From Setaria digitata (Eukaryota; Nematoda; Chromadorea; Rhabditida; Setariidae), in NCBI GenBank assembly GCA_003640385.1, contig RCAB01000073.1, positions 124,001 to 188,000 of the forward strand: DNA of 64,000 nucleotides. Direction: 5' to 3'. A model generated the notes under the pieces. It searched no databases. It saw only the letters and a program-made list of their open reading frames with translations, and was not told the DNA's origin. A program made the translations under genes and the position numbers. This document shows positions 1 through 12,773 of the stretch, one piece after another. Every line of letters starts with the position of its first letter. Position 1 is the stretch's first letter.

Positions 1-98
1 TAGGAGGGTTTTTAAACAGAGATTTTGCTCGTGGGAAAGTTTAAATTAAATTACCGTGATGTCAGATATTTGAGCAAATCAAAATGTCACAGTTTCAG

Positions 99-3000
99 GC
101 AAACCTGGGAGTAATGCTAGGTGTATATTTGCCAACAATCCAACACATTCTTGGAGTAACAATGTTCATACGATTAGCATGGGTAGTTGGAATTGCTGGC
201 ATAGTGGATACTATGATTTTGCTACTGCTTTGTTGCTTATGCGTAAGTATAATTTTATGGACTCAGAAAGCTTCACCTCATCACTTAAATATCACAATTA
301 CGGATGAAATTGAGTACACACAGTAATCTCGAAGGGTCGAGAGTCTCGCTGTGTTTGCTGTTAGTTCACTGGCATTCCCAGCATGTGAAGCGCTGAAGAA
401 GAATGGCACGGGTTGTTATGTGGAAGAAATTACTTACTTCATAATTTCATTACATTGCTGAAAATCTTTGATTACAGACACTGTTAACAAGTATTTCCTT
501 ATCGGCAGTAGCAACAAATGGTATTGTAGAAAGCGGGGGAGTTTATTTCATGATTTCAAGAAATCTAGGACCGGAATTTGGTAGTGCTGTGGGTATTTTA
601 TTCTATTTGGCAAATACAGTAGCGTCATCCATGTATTTAATTGGTGGAATTGAAGTGATGCTGGTAAAGTTGTTATCGAACTGTTGGAATATCTTTTCTT
701 CATTTGTTTAGATTGATTTTCTCAAAGATCTTAAATGAAGCAAGAGCAGACAAAAAATTACTACACCAAACAAGAAATAAGTGGTGTGCTGTTAAATTTT
801 ACTGCTTTGCTGATACGTTCAAAAGCATGGAAAAACTTTTTATTTCTTAGGATAGATGTTTTTTCCATCCATAACTTATTTCTTTTTCAGCTCTATATTT
901 TTCCATCCTTAACTATTGGTGGTAACAATGTGCATTCTGACACGGGTTTGATTTTTTAAAGATATTAACATTAGACGAAAGTTTTCTATTCAGCTGGAAA
1001 CTTTTTCAGCTTCTAAAGTTTGAAAGGTATTTTTTTAAAATTTCAAGACATGTGGGGAATGATGTCACATAATTATCGCATTTACGGTTCAGCACTTCTT
1101 TTACTGGAAGTAATAATTGTTGCTATGGGTGTGCGCTTTGTGCAATTACTTGCACCGGTTTGTTCTTTTTTCTTCCTTTTAATAAAATCACAGAGTTTCT
1201 TGAATTACTTCTGCTAATTTCGTGCCCGATAAATACATTTTAACTTAATTCACAGCTCTCTGTCATTTACCCAAAACTTTTTGCAGGTGTCATTATTTGT
1301 TGTAATTACCTCCATACTCGCATGCTTTGCTGGTGGTGTTGAAAAAATGATCCTTCACAATGGTCAACAGTATGTTTTCATCAGATCTATTCATTATCCC
1401 AGATCTTAAGACTCATCAACAATTCCACTCATACTGTTCACATTTCGATCGACTGATGCTGTTCAGTTCAAAAGACAGTTAATTACAGTGTATGTATGCT
1501 AAACGAACAACTCCTTCAGTCACGGATATTTTTCCCTCACGGTGCCGATCTATCGACACTTTGCAATCGCTGTGTGAAATCCGAAGAGTAAGTCTCATTC
1601 TCATAATAATGACAAATCATTATAACTCTTTTTATGATTTATATTTTGCTCACCCTTAACTCAAATTTTAGTATCTCCGATGATTTCTGCAACAGTACAT
1701 CAGCTTCCTTTTGTACACATTTCACTGCATCAACGCTAACGTGCAGTAATGCATTCCCTGGCATTAATGCGCAAACTTTTTACGGTAGGTAAACTTCAAC
1801 AAATGAAACCAAAATGCAGTAAGTTATCTGAAACAAATCTTCTTTTCATTCATTAATCATCCAAGTGACGAAACCGCTTGAAAGATGTTTGAGATTTCCA
1901 ATGACTTCAAACAAAAAATTCAGAACGGCAATAATAAAAAGGAAAAAAAAACCTACTTTGCGTTCCAGGCCTTCTTGGCAACCAGTGAGTACTGTAAACT
2001 GATCACTTTGCTATCATATAGTCTTTCGAAATTATTTTGGATTTTCTTTTAGAATTAATTGGATTTCGGGAATGTTTAATAAATTCTAGCATCATCTGTA
2101 GATAATTCAAAGCGAATGTACATGGAAGCGGGAGAATCTTATCCCAACGTAGCAGCTGATGATACTGGTTTAGAAGTTTCTCAGGATTTTCGTACAAGCT
2201 TTTTCATCCTGCTGGCTATATATTTCCCAGCAGTTACTGGCATTATGACGGGGACTAATATGAGTGGTTAGCTTCTTTTATATACTTGCAGCACAAATAG
2301 CATTCAGAAGAGACATTGAAGAATCGCGAAAATGCATTCTTAGCTAGCTCCGTATGATAAATAATGAGAATGATAATTCAATATGTGCCTCCTTACCATA
2401 CATTTATCACTTCAGATATTAGTATAATAAGTTAATTAGACATTTAATAAGTCAGGCTAATTTTCCAATCCAACTCCTCACTAATCTCCGTAGTTCAGAC
2501 TCTCTTCTCCTGCATTCTTCCTGGCTTTAACATCACAAAAGCATCCAACTTCCGCTCTCCCAATAATCGAATACAATCCAACAAAACCATACCAGAGCTA
2601 TAACTCTGAACCTGAAGTGGTTGCCAATTCCTCTAGTATCGTTGGGTGACAACCATCGATGAGCTATTGCGAAAATATCAATCTCACGGGGGTTTAGACA
2701 ATAGATCACTTGTTTCTCCAAACAGGCCAGGGATTTTCAATGCTATAAGCATTTTCAAGTGAAATATCCTCAATAAAAAACACAGTAGTGGGAAGTAATT
2801 ATTCTCCAGCATTGAGCAAGGAGTACGAAATTGATCGTTTTTCAACAAAATTCATTAATAGAGGTGCTGGACAAGGGCACTATTAATACGAAGGTTTCCA
2901 TGCTTTAGGAGGTTTATAACAATTTCATCATTCCATAATGTTACATATGGAAGATGCACTGATCAAGGAAATGGAAGGGATGATATTTCAGGCGATCTGA

Positions 3001-6000
3001 AAGATCCGCAAAAGTCGATTCCACTTGGAACGATCGCGGCAACACTTACAACATCAGCAATTTATTACGCATTAGCTTTGCTATTCGGTGCCTCAATTAC
3101 CGGACCAGTTTTGCGTGATAAGTTATTATTCTCACGCTTATTTGATCTGCAGTGCTAAGTGATGTCCCTTTCAAAGGCAGCCATTTCTCAATTGCAGTCT
3201 GTCCAGCAATTGAAAAAAAAAAAAAAAAAAAAAAAATGTGACTTGGATGGATTGTAAAGGCTTCGAGGAATATAAAATATTTGTTTTTTTGTGGATAAAC
3301 CGAAATATGAGAAGTTACTGACAATTTTGCAGGTACGGACGAAGTTTGGACAGTTCGATGATTGTAGCACTGTTATCTTGGCCTTCACCGTGGGTTGTTA
3401 TCATTGGCTCTTTTTTGTCCACATTCGGTGCTGCCTTGCAGTGCTTGTGCAGTATGTTTTGAAATGTCTAGGTAGATTCAATTAGTGGAATAAAAGAAAG
3501 TGTCTTCAGACAGTTTCAAACATTTCACTAGATTCAGACTGATATTTAAAAAATTTAAAACGCTGCAACAGCGCAAAGCGTTATAGACATTTTATGCACT
3601 AATTTTTAAATTCTTACACAGAGTCCATGGTGACAGTCGTCGATTCTTTTCTTTCCATCCTTTGGTGTATTAACTATAGCTAGCATTTTTTTTCCCATCT
3701 GTTTTTTGTTCACTATTAATAAATTAGGGGATTACCAAAAGGACAATAAAAAAAAATGGAAAATAGCAATTTAATCTGAATAATACAGTTTAGAAAACAA
3801 AGCACAGTTGGATTTAATTAAACCCAACACACCTGGTATACTTGTTTTCTCGACTTTCATTTGTTCCCGATTGGAATTACCTCAGACTGATTTTTTGATA
3901 AGTCTCGATCACATCTGCAGGATCATCTTTGCTATTATTGCAGGCGCACCGCGTTTACTACAGTCAATTGCTAAAGATGATGTTATACCTGTACTAAGAC
4001 CTTTTTCAAGAGTTACCAGTAATAATGAGCCATTCCTTGGGTGAGTGAGTAACTAATAAGTGCTAAGACCGGTTTTTTTTTCAGTATTTTAATCTTAATC
4101 CAATGAAGGCTTTTAATCGGCAAGTAAATTGGGGCATTAAATGATCCATTTAAAACAATTTTTAACTAATTAAGTAATGTGGGAGCGAATTCTACACGAA
4201 ATAGTCCCAAACATGTTTTATGATTCTTTTTCTTCAGTGAAATATTTCGGTTTTGAAAAAGAAAAAATCGAGACTTTTATGGAATTATTTCGCTTCTCGT
4301 AATTTTAGCTTACTGATAACTGCATGTATAGCAGAATTTGCCATATTACTTGGCGCCGTGGATAAAATAGCTGAAGTACTGGATTTTTTCTTCCTGATGT
4401 GTTATGCATTCGTAAATTTGATCTGTGCGCTACATTCCTTGCTGAAAGTGCCAAATTGGAGACCGCGGTTCCGTTACTATCATTGGTACCATTATTCCTT
4501 TCCTTTTTCCGAGCTAGCTGATATCAAGAAATTCGAAATTTCAACGAAAGGGAAGCTTTGAGCTTTCACTGTTATCAAATTTTCCGCTTTCTCTGCATAA
4601 ATATCTGATTTCTCTGCATATTCGGAGTTTGCTTCATCGGGAGAAAAGGAGCCATTTAAATTCAGGTCTCTATCACTGGCTGGTGCAACTCTTTGCTTCT
4701 TCATAATGTTCGCATCACATTGGCAATATGCAGTACTTTCAATCAACTTGACCTTTGTCATCTACAAGTACGTGGAATGGAAAGGGTAAAAGTTATTTAT
4801 TGTTGCAGGAAAGAGTAGAGGTTCATTTGCTAGACCAGTGAACGGGCAATATGCAGCTCTGATACTGTTACATACCGATTTCGTGAGAAGTGAGTGAGTA
4901 ACTGAGATTGTAATTACAAAACTTAAATCTGAGATCAGTCATATAAAATTTTGCAGGGCTAAAAAGGAATGGGGCGATGGGATACGAGGCTTGGCTCTTT
5001 CAACAGCACAATATAGCTTGCTGAAGATTGAGGACAAAGATCCACATCCGAAAAACTGGCGGTAGGCTGAGAAAAGCTACTTTTGGCACACAATGTGTGA
5101 AAAGAGATGTGAAGAGAGAACACATGAGTAGTGTCGAAGTAAAATGTTAGGTGAAATAGTACTGGCAAATAGTGAGTATGAAAACGAAGAAATGAATGTA
5201 AATGATGCAAACTAATGATAGCTTGGAGAATTAATTGTTCAATTGATCTCTATTGAGGCCACAGTTGCTTGTTTTAATATACGGTACCTGGTCCAGCGGT
5301 ATTATTGACAAGCGGTATGTTAATTTAATTAATTTGGCTGGGCAATTAAAAGCAGGACGTGGCTTGGCTATTGTAGTGGCTCTCATAAAGGGTTCTGTAT
5401 CAAGTCCTGATGATCGACGAAAAGCTGAAGAGGTGAAGTCAGCGTTCTTCAGGATCTTTAGAATCCAATGTCAGACTTGATTATTCGGTGCGAATTAAAC
5501 GATATTATTTTTAAGGTGAAAGAAAGAATCCGACAAGACATGCTGCAAGTTCCTTTGCGTGGTTTTGGGAAGACATTACTTTTTGATGAAAATCAGGTCA
5601 GTTAATATTTATTCATGGAGACAAAAAAATAGTATATTTTTCTTTAATATTTTTTCTAAAATAGAAATTGGATAAAATTTTGAAAGAAAAAAATAATTTT
5701 CCCTTTCTCTTTTTAAATTCGAATTAAAGCAACATCTCGCGGTTCATTTCTTCTTTCGAAAATTTAGTCAAGAAAACTGTTCTGGAGCTACCTGGAATCT
5801 GCTATTTACAGCTATTTCCATCAAATAGGCGTAGCAAACTCTATGTCATTAACTTCAGCATTCCGTTTCAGGAGTAACTTTTCAGATCGATGGATGCTTC
5901 ACAACATTGTTTCAGAGTGTTGGTATAGGTGCCTTAAAACCGAACACTGTATTGATGAATTGGCCTGAAAAACTGGAAGAAAACACAATCTTTGCCGGTA

Positions 6001-7794
6001 CTAATATTTTGAAGAAAGAAATTTTCGATTTATTTGCATTTATTGTTTTGTTCTGTGAAATGGAGCAGAAGAAAGAGGGGATAGGTAAAGAGTGCTCAGC
6101 AATTAAGAAAAAACTAATCTTTTTCCATTTAGTGAAATTAGTTGGAGCCATTGCGAATGATGAATGTATCATGTTGACAAAAGGCATCGCAGCATTTCCA
6201 TCATCTTTCAGTTGTCGCCTAACAGGTCACATTGATATTTGGTGGATTCTGAATGATGGAGATTTACTTATGTTAACTGCATTTCTTCTCAAACAGCATA
6301 AGGTAACTCATCCTTTACTACAGCATTAAGAATTATTGTCGTTCAAAGACAGTACTGACTGCTAGTAAGTGGAAGTAACTATTACTTCTCAGGTGTGGCG
6401 TGGATGTAAGTTGAGGATATTCGCAACTGCTGAAGTGCCGGGGAAGAATGACGAATTGAAAGCAATACTCCAAAAATACATTTACATGTTACGCATCGAT
6501 GCTGCAGTTTTTGTAGGTCTTTCGTAATTTTATCAGCTCTACTTATTCAGTTCAATATAATTCTGTGAAATTTAAAAGTCTATTATGCAATCACTCAGTA
6601 AGTTGAAGCAGTGGTTACAATTATTTGGAATTCTTGCTCTAGTGCTTATGCTGCAAGCGTACTGTTTAGATAGTTGACGTGAATGTGAGTCAAAAAGATA
6701 TGCCGAAAAGTTCGAGCGGTGACACCTACAGTACTGCTGCATTAATGGTTAGATTTATATCTGAGATAGATATTCTTTTATTTGCTAAGGATTATTGACC
6801 GCTGGAACACTAACAACTCAACCAAGACGAAATAATGCTTTTGTCAGTCGAGAGAGCGATTACAAAAACATCATTAAAACATAAAATGCGCCAATTACTA
6901 AGTGTTGTTTGCAAAAGTCCCGTGTTATTTCCAGATTAGCATCAAGGAAGGAAAAATTGAATGCAAAAGCAAAAAGCCAACTAAAGGTTTGCTTTTTGAT
7001 AATTTTTATATTTTATAACCGTGGGAAGTCTGAGTTTCACATTATTGCTATCTTCTACCAGAAAGTTTGTTTTGAAATCTGTGTTATTAATCGAATAACG
7101 CAAATCCAGGTGCTATCGGTGGAAAAAATGAAGTGAAAATGGAAACAACGTTTAGTCGGTAAGTATCGTGTTCTAAATTTTCTTAGCTCTATTGTCCACT
7201 GATACCATGAGGATAATGCAGATTAGGAAGCAGAATTTTCAGCAATGGTTTTTCATTTTTCATGGATCGTCTATCGACTTACAGTCAGATCGAAAACGAT
7301 TTTCATGAGGATGAAAATTGGAAGGTGATTAAGAAATTCTTTATAAAAAAAATTCACGATACGTTAGAATGTCTTCTTGATTGAATATAGTCAAATGTAA
7401 AAACTCGTTAGCAAAACTAGAAATAAGCAAATAATTAAGATGTAATCATTTAAGAATATACATTGAGGAAGACTCTGAATTAGTAACATGTGCTTGTTAA
7501 TGACTGCTAATTTATTTGACCTCTTTTAGCTTCTTGCAGGGGAGAATCTAAAGACTTGTTTAAAATGCACTTATTTTTTAGACGTGTTTGGAAACAATAA
7601 AACATTTCAACGATGTAATTGTAAAGAATTCGAGCAATTCGCAGTTGGTTCTTCTAAGTCTTCCTCGTCCACCGACAAGTAAGGAAAAAGTACTTTCACA
7701 TTACATGCAGTACATCGATACACTCACTCTGAATCTTCAACGAATTCTCTTCATCGGTGGTAGTGGCAAAGAAGTTGTCACTGTTAATTCTTGA
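99..7794 (+). CDS. kcc: K-Cl cotransporter (SLC12 family, KCC type), 5' end outside window
   Basis: Electroneutral K+/Cl- symporter of the plasma membrane, controlling cell volume and neuronal chloride (family knowledge). I read 24 exons whose phases all close: 99-242, 478-663, 891-945, 1048-1157, 1287-1369, 1489-1587, 1672-1784, 2090-2266, 2992-3121, 3333-3451, 3944-4040, 4309-4485, 4666-4785, 4957-5061, 5258-5432, 5516-5596, 5886-5997, 6133-6302, 6393-6512, 6670-6747, 6935-6986, 7110-7158, 7243-7324, 7582-7794. The first begins in TM1 ([19 protein letters not shown]). A Cys-rich extracellular loop ([12 protein letters not shown]) follows, then [36 protein letters not shown], the cytosolic domain ([34 protein letters not shown]) and a C-terminus ending GKEVVTVNS. 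The large extracellular loop and the terminal motif fit KCC rather than NKCC. The cytosolic N-terminus lies upstream of the window. Junctions around 6513-7242 are the least certain. Confidence 0.93.
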
Positions 7795-8006
7795 TGCAGA
7801 AAAGTCCCGGTGATGTTATTTCTGTTTCTCCAAATTAAGTTCGAATGTTCAATTCCAAAACAGTTATATCATTTCTCGAGAAAGTCACTTTTTACTTATT
7901 TTTTTTCTCTATGCTACTTTTTTTTAAGTTCTTTTCGAAGGACAACATAGATAACCATTACTTTATAATTATATGTAGCTAATGTATTTCTATTATAATT
8001 ATATGT

Positions 8007-8012
8007 AATAAA
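8007..8012 (+). promoter_or_regulatory. Candidate polyadenylation signal of the KCC gene
   Basis: A canonical AATAAA lies 213 bases after the KCC stop codon, in an AT-rich 3' flank, before the conver­gent minus-strand gene ends at 8727. The hexamer is common in AT-rich DNA, so the assignment rests on position only. Confidence 0.4.
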
Positions 8013-8726
8013 GAGGATATTGCAAATTGTAAAAGCATAAGAGAGCAGGGAAATAGCCTAGAGAGTTGGGATCAGTAAAGGAGTAAAGATAAGTTATCCA
8101 ATATGATAGTTCATCTTCATCATGGCTTATTTTCCTCAAAAATGAGCCTATCATTTTTGTAATTAATATCTTCCTGAAAGTAATTCGACTATGCTGGCTG
8201 AATAAAAGCTTTTGTTTTTTTTTTTTTTTTTTTTTTTTTAATGAACATCCTTGATTATGTCGATTTTCAAATGCCATGTTTTAAGATTAAAGATGAACTT
8301 TGCACATTGTGTGATTGGAAAAGACAGAACTTTCTCAAATGATGTTTCCGATCATTTTTATGACTTTCACCAAGGCTCTAAGCAAAAATTGCACTGAGAA
8401 GAGGATGCTGTACTTGCGGAAGAAGGAAATTACGACATTTATGTTGCCCTAAAGTGACCTACAAACGTTTATGGGTACAGTGACTTGTAAGTGCAGATAG
8501 TTTTAAAGTTTATTATTGCTGACCTTAATGTGCATTATATTGTCACAGTCAGATTAGCAAACTATGTGAGCTACTCCGGCCTCATACATAACTTTTGCGG
8601 TTTATAGGTAGGTCAAGTACTGTTTCAGAGATGGGAAAAGAAGGAAAAGTTTATTTCTTGCTACATTTTTTGTTTCATAGTGGAATATTCGTATGCGGTA
8701 ACAGTTGCACTCGTTTGTCAGGTCGT

Positions 8727-9386
8727 TTACTTGTTCGGATTCTTCAGCTCTGTTTTGGTGAAATCCATCATATAAATGCCATCAGATGACTTGAAATCAG
8801 CCTTGAATAACTGACGCATTTGGTTTTGTTGATGGATAGCAAAAAAATTATATAGATTCTGTCTAACCTAAAAACAGATTTTGCATTTATAATAAATGTT
8901 CATGCAAAGACATGGAAGATTCTTAAGCGACTTTACTTAAAAGCCTAATCAACCTTCAAATATTTCTGGCGCTGTGTTTGATCGCTGCATCCAGCTGTTT
9001 CCGTTTGTAACGTTCGCAACTGTCCGATGTCATCTATGAAGTGCTGTAATTGAGAACTCCCATTTGCTTAAATTCGATTCAGCTACAGACTGTGATTAGG
9101 ATAAGAATTAATGATAACCACGGGTAGACTTGAACCTGTGGATAGGATAATTCGATGGAAGCAGTTGGTCGTAGGCTTTTTACCTGATTAATTAGCTAAA
9201 TTATTAACCATCAGTTGATTGAAATGTTCTCAAAACCTGATATATTCGTTTGTATTTTTTCATTGTAATATTAGTAAGTTTTTGTAGCGAAGAAAGTCGA
9301 TGAACAATGCCAATAAAGAGAACAATGCATGTGGCGATGAACAGTATGATGAGGACTGTATTGAATAGGAATAACCCATAAACCAT
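8727..9386 (-). CDS. Unrecognised 126-aa single-pass membrane protein
   Basis: Three minus-strand exons join without a phase error: 9386-9237 (50 codons), 9043-8954 (30 codons) and 8867-8727 (46 codons plus TAA). All four splice sites are conventional (TTTTCAG, CAG/GT, TTACAG, AAG/GT, TTTTTAG). The first exon starts with ATG directly after its acceptor, which suits a trans-spliced start. Residues 4-28 are a strong transmembrane helix (LFLFNTVLIILFIATCIVLF), followed by a charged, Gln-rich, probably helical tail (KKYKRIYQ, HFIDDIGQLRTLQ, QTQRQKYLK, QQNQMRQLFKADFK) ending TELKNPNK. I do not recognise the family. It could also be the 3' part of a longer gene that includes the exons at 10036-10802. 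An open hydrophobic frame on the opposite strand at 8612-8770 is its antisense. Confidence 0.6.
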
Positions 9387-10035
9387 CTGAAAATGCCTAC
9401 ACCTTCCTGTCCCCTTCAAATGGACAAAATTAGCAGGTGGATTAAAAAAGGGAAAGAAGATTCAGAGGGACAGAAATTAAACTAATTAGGCAACTTTCGT
9501 TTTTCTTGGCTGCCAAGTTCAGAGGACATTAATAGCATTTGGTATTTTTTAATCGAGCGGAAGGAATTTCACCACAAAGAATTCTTTTGCCCTTTTACTT
9601 TTCAGATGATTTAAAGTCAGTTAGGAAAAGGAATGAATTTCTGATAGGCTGAGGAAAGCAGACCGATCCCAAACTGAAATGTTTATTTGTGGAACTAATT
9701 AATTTAATGTTCTTGTGAAGATTCTCTCAGCTACCAAATTATCTAGCAAAAGAACTATCGAGAATCTTTTACTCAGCTGTTTGTTTGACTGGTGGGGTAT
9801 TTATGATGAAAGAAATACCACTGATTTCGTCGATACTAATATCTTCCACTCATGTTGCAACAATAAATTATTCTCTCCCGTGTTTCTCAGGATCAGTTCT
9901 GCGAAATCTTTATTTACAGCCTTAAACATGAAACTTTTCAATGGAAATTTAGAAATTTGTCAAAATTTGGCTACGTGAGTTGCGTTGAAATCTAACGGGT
10001 TCATTTCCGAATTCTTTATCTTTGAAAGATTTCAC

Positions 10036-10802
10036 TCAGTAATTATATTCCTCCAACAGTCTAAAAACTTCTGGCTCCTCATTGTTCCAATACAAAGCAA
10101 CAATGTGATCAGATATTTCATGCACATTCTTCTCTGACTGAAATAGTTTAGAGAAATTTAAAAGATTCCAGATACACTGAGGAAATCTTGAAGCTGCATT
10201 CTATCATCAAATGGTGATTCGATATTGCTTCTATTGAAAAACATTAACAAATTTGGTGGTAGGACGATATGAATCTGGAAATGAATTCTTATATTTTAGA
10301 TGAAAAAAGATGCAGAATTTTCTTCGAAATGGAAGAAAGCATGCGACCACTGAAAAGAGTTAAGTTTAATCTTGCTTTTAATGCAGTAGTATAGAGGCTT
10401 AATGGCTCATTTTTTGTATGCTGTAGTGGTTAGATCTTTCCAGAAATTTATTGAAGAGCGCGAGCCAAATAATATCTTATTTAAGCATACCCTAGCTGTT
10501 AGAAAGAGATCAACGATTCCGACTGGAACAAATAATCATTTCAGCAAGGAGACAGAGCAAAATTTGTCTGGTTCGTACACTTAAAACAGTGTGGAACCAA
10601 GCTGAAGACTGTACCTTTTGGAGAGATTTTCCAATAAGGAAGACACTTACAGCAAAGTTCTTGGAAATGTCCAATGTTAAATTATAGGTGTTCAGGAATG
10701 AAACGGCCATCTCGCAGCTTGGAATTACAAAAAATGAATAGCTCCTCCAGAATAACTTCCTCGTTGATCAACAAACAAATATGCAGATACATCTCACCAT
10801 TT
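10036..10802 (-). CDS. Unrecognised multi-exon gene, 5' end unresolved
   Basis: I see a run of minus-strand exons with compatible phases: 10802-10705, 10349-10249, 10193-10176 and 10137-10036. The last ends with LLEEYNY and TGA. The peptides are well-formed (NGEMYLHICLLINEEVILEE; FHLKYKNSFPDSYRPTTKF; EKNVHEISDHIVALYWNNEE), and acceptors such as CTTTTCAG and CTATTTCAG precede them. A further upstream exon may end at about 10932 after LSKSE, but I found no in-frame ATG before TMEM9 starts on the other strand at 11114. One donor (GGCC/GTTTCA at 10704) is weak. I recognise no domain. Another coding-like stretch at 9890-9830 was not placed. Both unfamiliar genes here sit head-to-head with TMEM9, so the interval 10900-11113 may hold a shared promoter. 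Confidence 0.4.
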
Positions 10803-11113
10803 CTATGTAAATAAGAGACACAAACGTGCATAGTGCCACCCTTTGACAGTAGGTTACGATGCTACGGCGGTTTATATTTTAGATGTAAATGTAAGAAATG
10901 AACGGGCATTCCGGAATACTGCTGATGTTGCGGTGATACGTTGGATGTTCGGTGCTTTTGTATGTACTCTGATTTGGAAAGTGGTTTCCTCTGAGCTATC
11001 TTCGTCCTTTGCAAGTGATATGACGGAATTTTTTTGACAACTGGTCCTGCCAAAGTTAAATGCTCACGAAGCTTTCAGATCTGATAAAGTGCATGTTATA
11101 TCGGTCGTAGTTC

Positions 11114-12773
11114 ATGTTGCTTTTGTCGTTGCTGTCAGTTTTACTGATCCTTTGCACTTCTTTTCTCAGTGTTCACGTAAGCTTTCATTTTTGAAGAGAA
11201 CATTAAAGGAATTTCAAGAGATAGATTAATTTTGTATAAACGATTAAAAAAAAAAAAAATAGAATATCACTAGAGAAGCTGCTGTTAATAGTTTATAACT
11301 TAGAGGACATCAATTTTCCATAGAAAACATAAGTAATGTTGTATGTTGCTTTTCTGACAGTAAGAAAAAAAAAAATGCTCAGCCTTCTTATTTATAAAGC
11401 ATGAACGGAGCCTGTTCATTTTAGGGGAATTTCGAAGATGCACGTTGTCGTTGTGTTTGTCCATCCACCAAATATTTTGCATCGGAAAATCGTACAGTGA
11501 ATGACGAGCGAAGATATTATACAAAATCAAATATTAATGCTCTGACATGGTAGATAGTTCGTGTTAAAATGTCTTTTTTTTTTTTTTAAATCAGACTTTT
11601 TAATGTTGTAATGTGTATAGCCAGTTTTCTTGAAAACTTCTCAAATTTAATACGTTACACTCAAATTTTGGGGTAATCGATCATGAGAGAGGGAGGAAAA
11701 AAGAAAGGGAGAAAACAGTTTATATGTTCACTGTTTGCCACTCTTTTTTGCTGTATTCGGCCTGCTCTATGAGTTTGTAAAAGTGGGTAGGTGAATTATC
11801 CATGAATCTTCAGTAAGCCGCAAGCAGTGGTGAAACCAAACGTTTTGGAAATAGTGGATGCTGCGCATTTGGATGCATTTTTAGCAAATTGTGACTGTAA
11901 ACATGAGTCAAGAAATACGGTTTTGTTGAAAGTTTGTTTTACCTTTTGATTTTCATTTTTGAGTTGAATGATTTTCCTTTTTATTTGCTTTCAGATTTGG
12001 TAATTTCAATTAAAGCTTTTGATTTTTCAAAATGAAAATATATAGTTCTTGCTCGCATATAGTTGTATTCTTTTTAGGTTGTTGTAATATTTGTTATTTG
12101 CGTTGTCTGTGTTCTAGTTACGTACATGCTTTTTCTGATGTGTTTGGATCCCATGTTGCGTAAACAACGGCATTCAGTGCCATATAGACAGCAAAACAAT
12201 GAGGTATGATTTTAAGAACTTTGGTGAAAACCAACCGAATTTTAATGTATTTATGACATTTATGGAGGAAGATATTGCATAGTTTAACAAATTTTTAAAG
12301 TTTTGTAAATTTCTGTAGATGGAAGATAATATTTTTGCCCGAACGACGCCGTCTAATGAGAGATTCTCGGATGCTTCACCTATCACAATGCGATCTCGTA
12401 ACAGTAAGTTTTTCAATAAATTTTAGTAATTGTCTTACTAACAATTTCATTTTATTTCATGTGTGTAAAGTGGGTACCGCACAAAAAGAAATTGGGAAAA
12501 AAAAAAACATCATGAATTCATGTTCTTATATTGTTTGGAAAATATTGTTTGTTTCTTCTTCATTGTTTGGTTTCTATCGAACAGCACTATCAATACCAAT
12601 TCGTCTTACTAGCTCTGCTAAATAAGCAGGTTTGTTTCGTATGTATAGGTCATTATGTGAATTTAGTTGCAGATAATGTTTTGGGACGAGTAGAAGCTGA
12701 ACAGAATCGTTGGATGCGGAAAGTTGAAGAACAAAGACGAAATATTTTCACGGACCACACCATGCTTAATTAA
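11114..12773 (+). CDS. TMEM9: TMEM9 family endolysosomal membrane protein
   Basis: TMEM9 proteins are type I glycoproteins of late endosomes and lysosomes; in vertebrates they have been linked to V-ATPase assembly and to CLC transporter regulation. Six exons give 213 aa: 11114-11176, 11425-11549, 11814-11931, 12078-12203, 12319-12403, 12649-12773. Exon 1 is a signal peptide (MLLLSLLSVLLILCTSFLSV). Residues 28-34 carry the family's Cys cluster RCRCVCP, followed by NRT as a possible N-glycosylation site and the second Cys pair in ANCDCKHES. The single transmembrane helix is at about 103-125 and runs into the conserved CLDPMLRK. The cytosolic tail ends with the diagnostic LGRVEAEQNRWMRKVEEQRR and FTDHTMLN. 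Length and domain order match the family. Confidence 0.93.

Noticed and set aside
4492..4761. Minus-strand 89-aa frame
   Set aside because: Antisense of the KCC exon at 4666-4785.
6790..6860. Candidate additional KCC exon after the acceptor at 6789
   Set aside because: It does not match the exit phase of the preceding exon, whereas exon 6935-6986 does.
8595..8789. Plus-strand frames, one strongly hydrophobic and with a plausible acceptor
   Set aside because: The minus strand here is the last exon of a three-exon gene whose phases close exactly; the plus reading has no matching upstream exon.
10843..11037. Plus-strand 64-aa frame before TMEM9
   Set aside because: It does not splice in phase to the TMEM9 signal-peptide exon, and the minus strand gives a better exon candidate.
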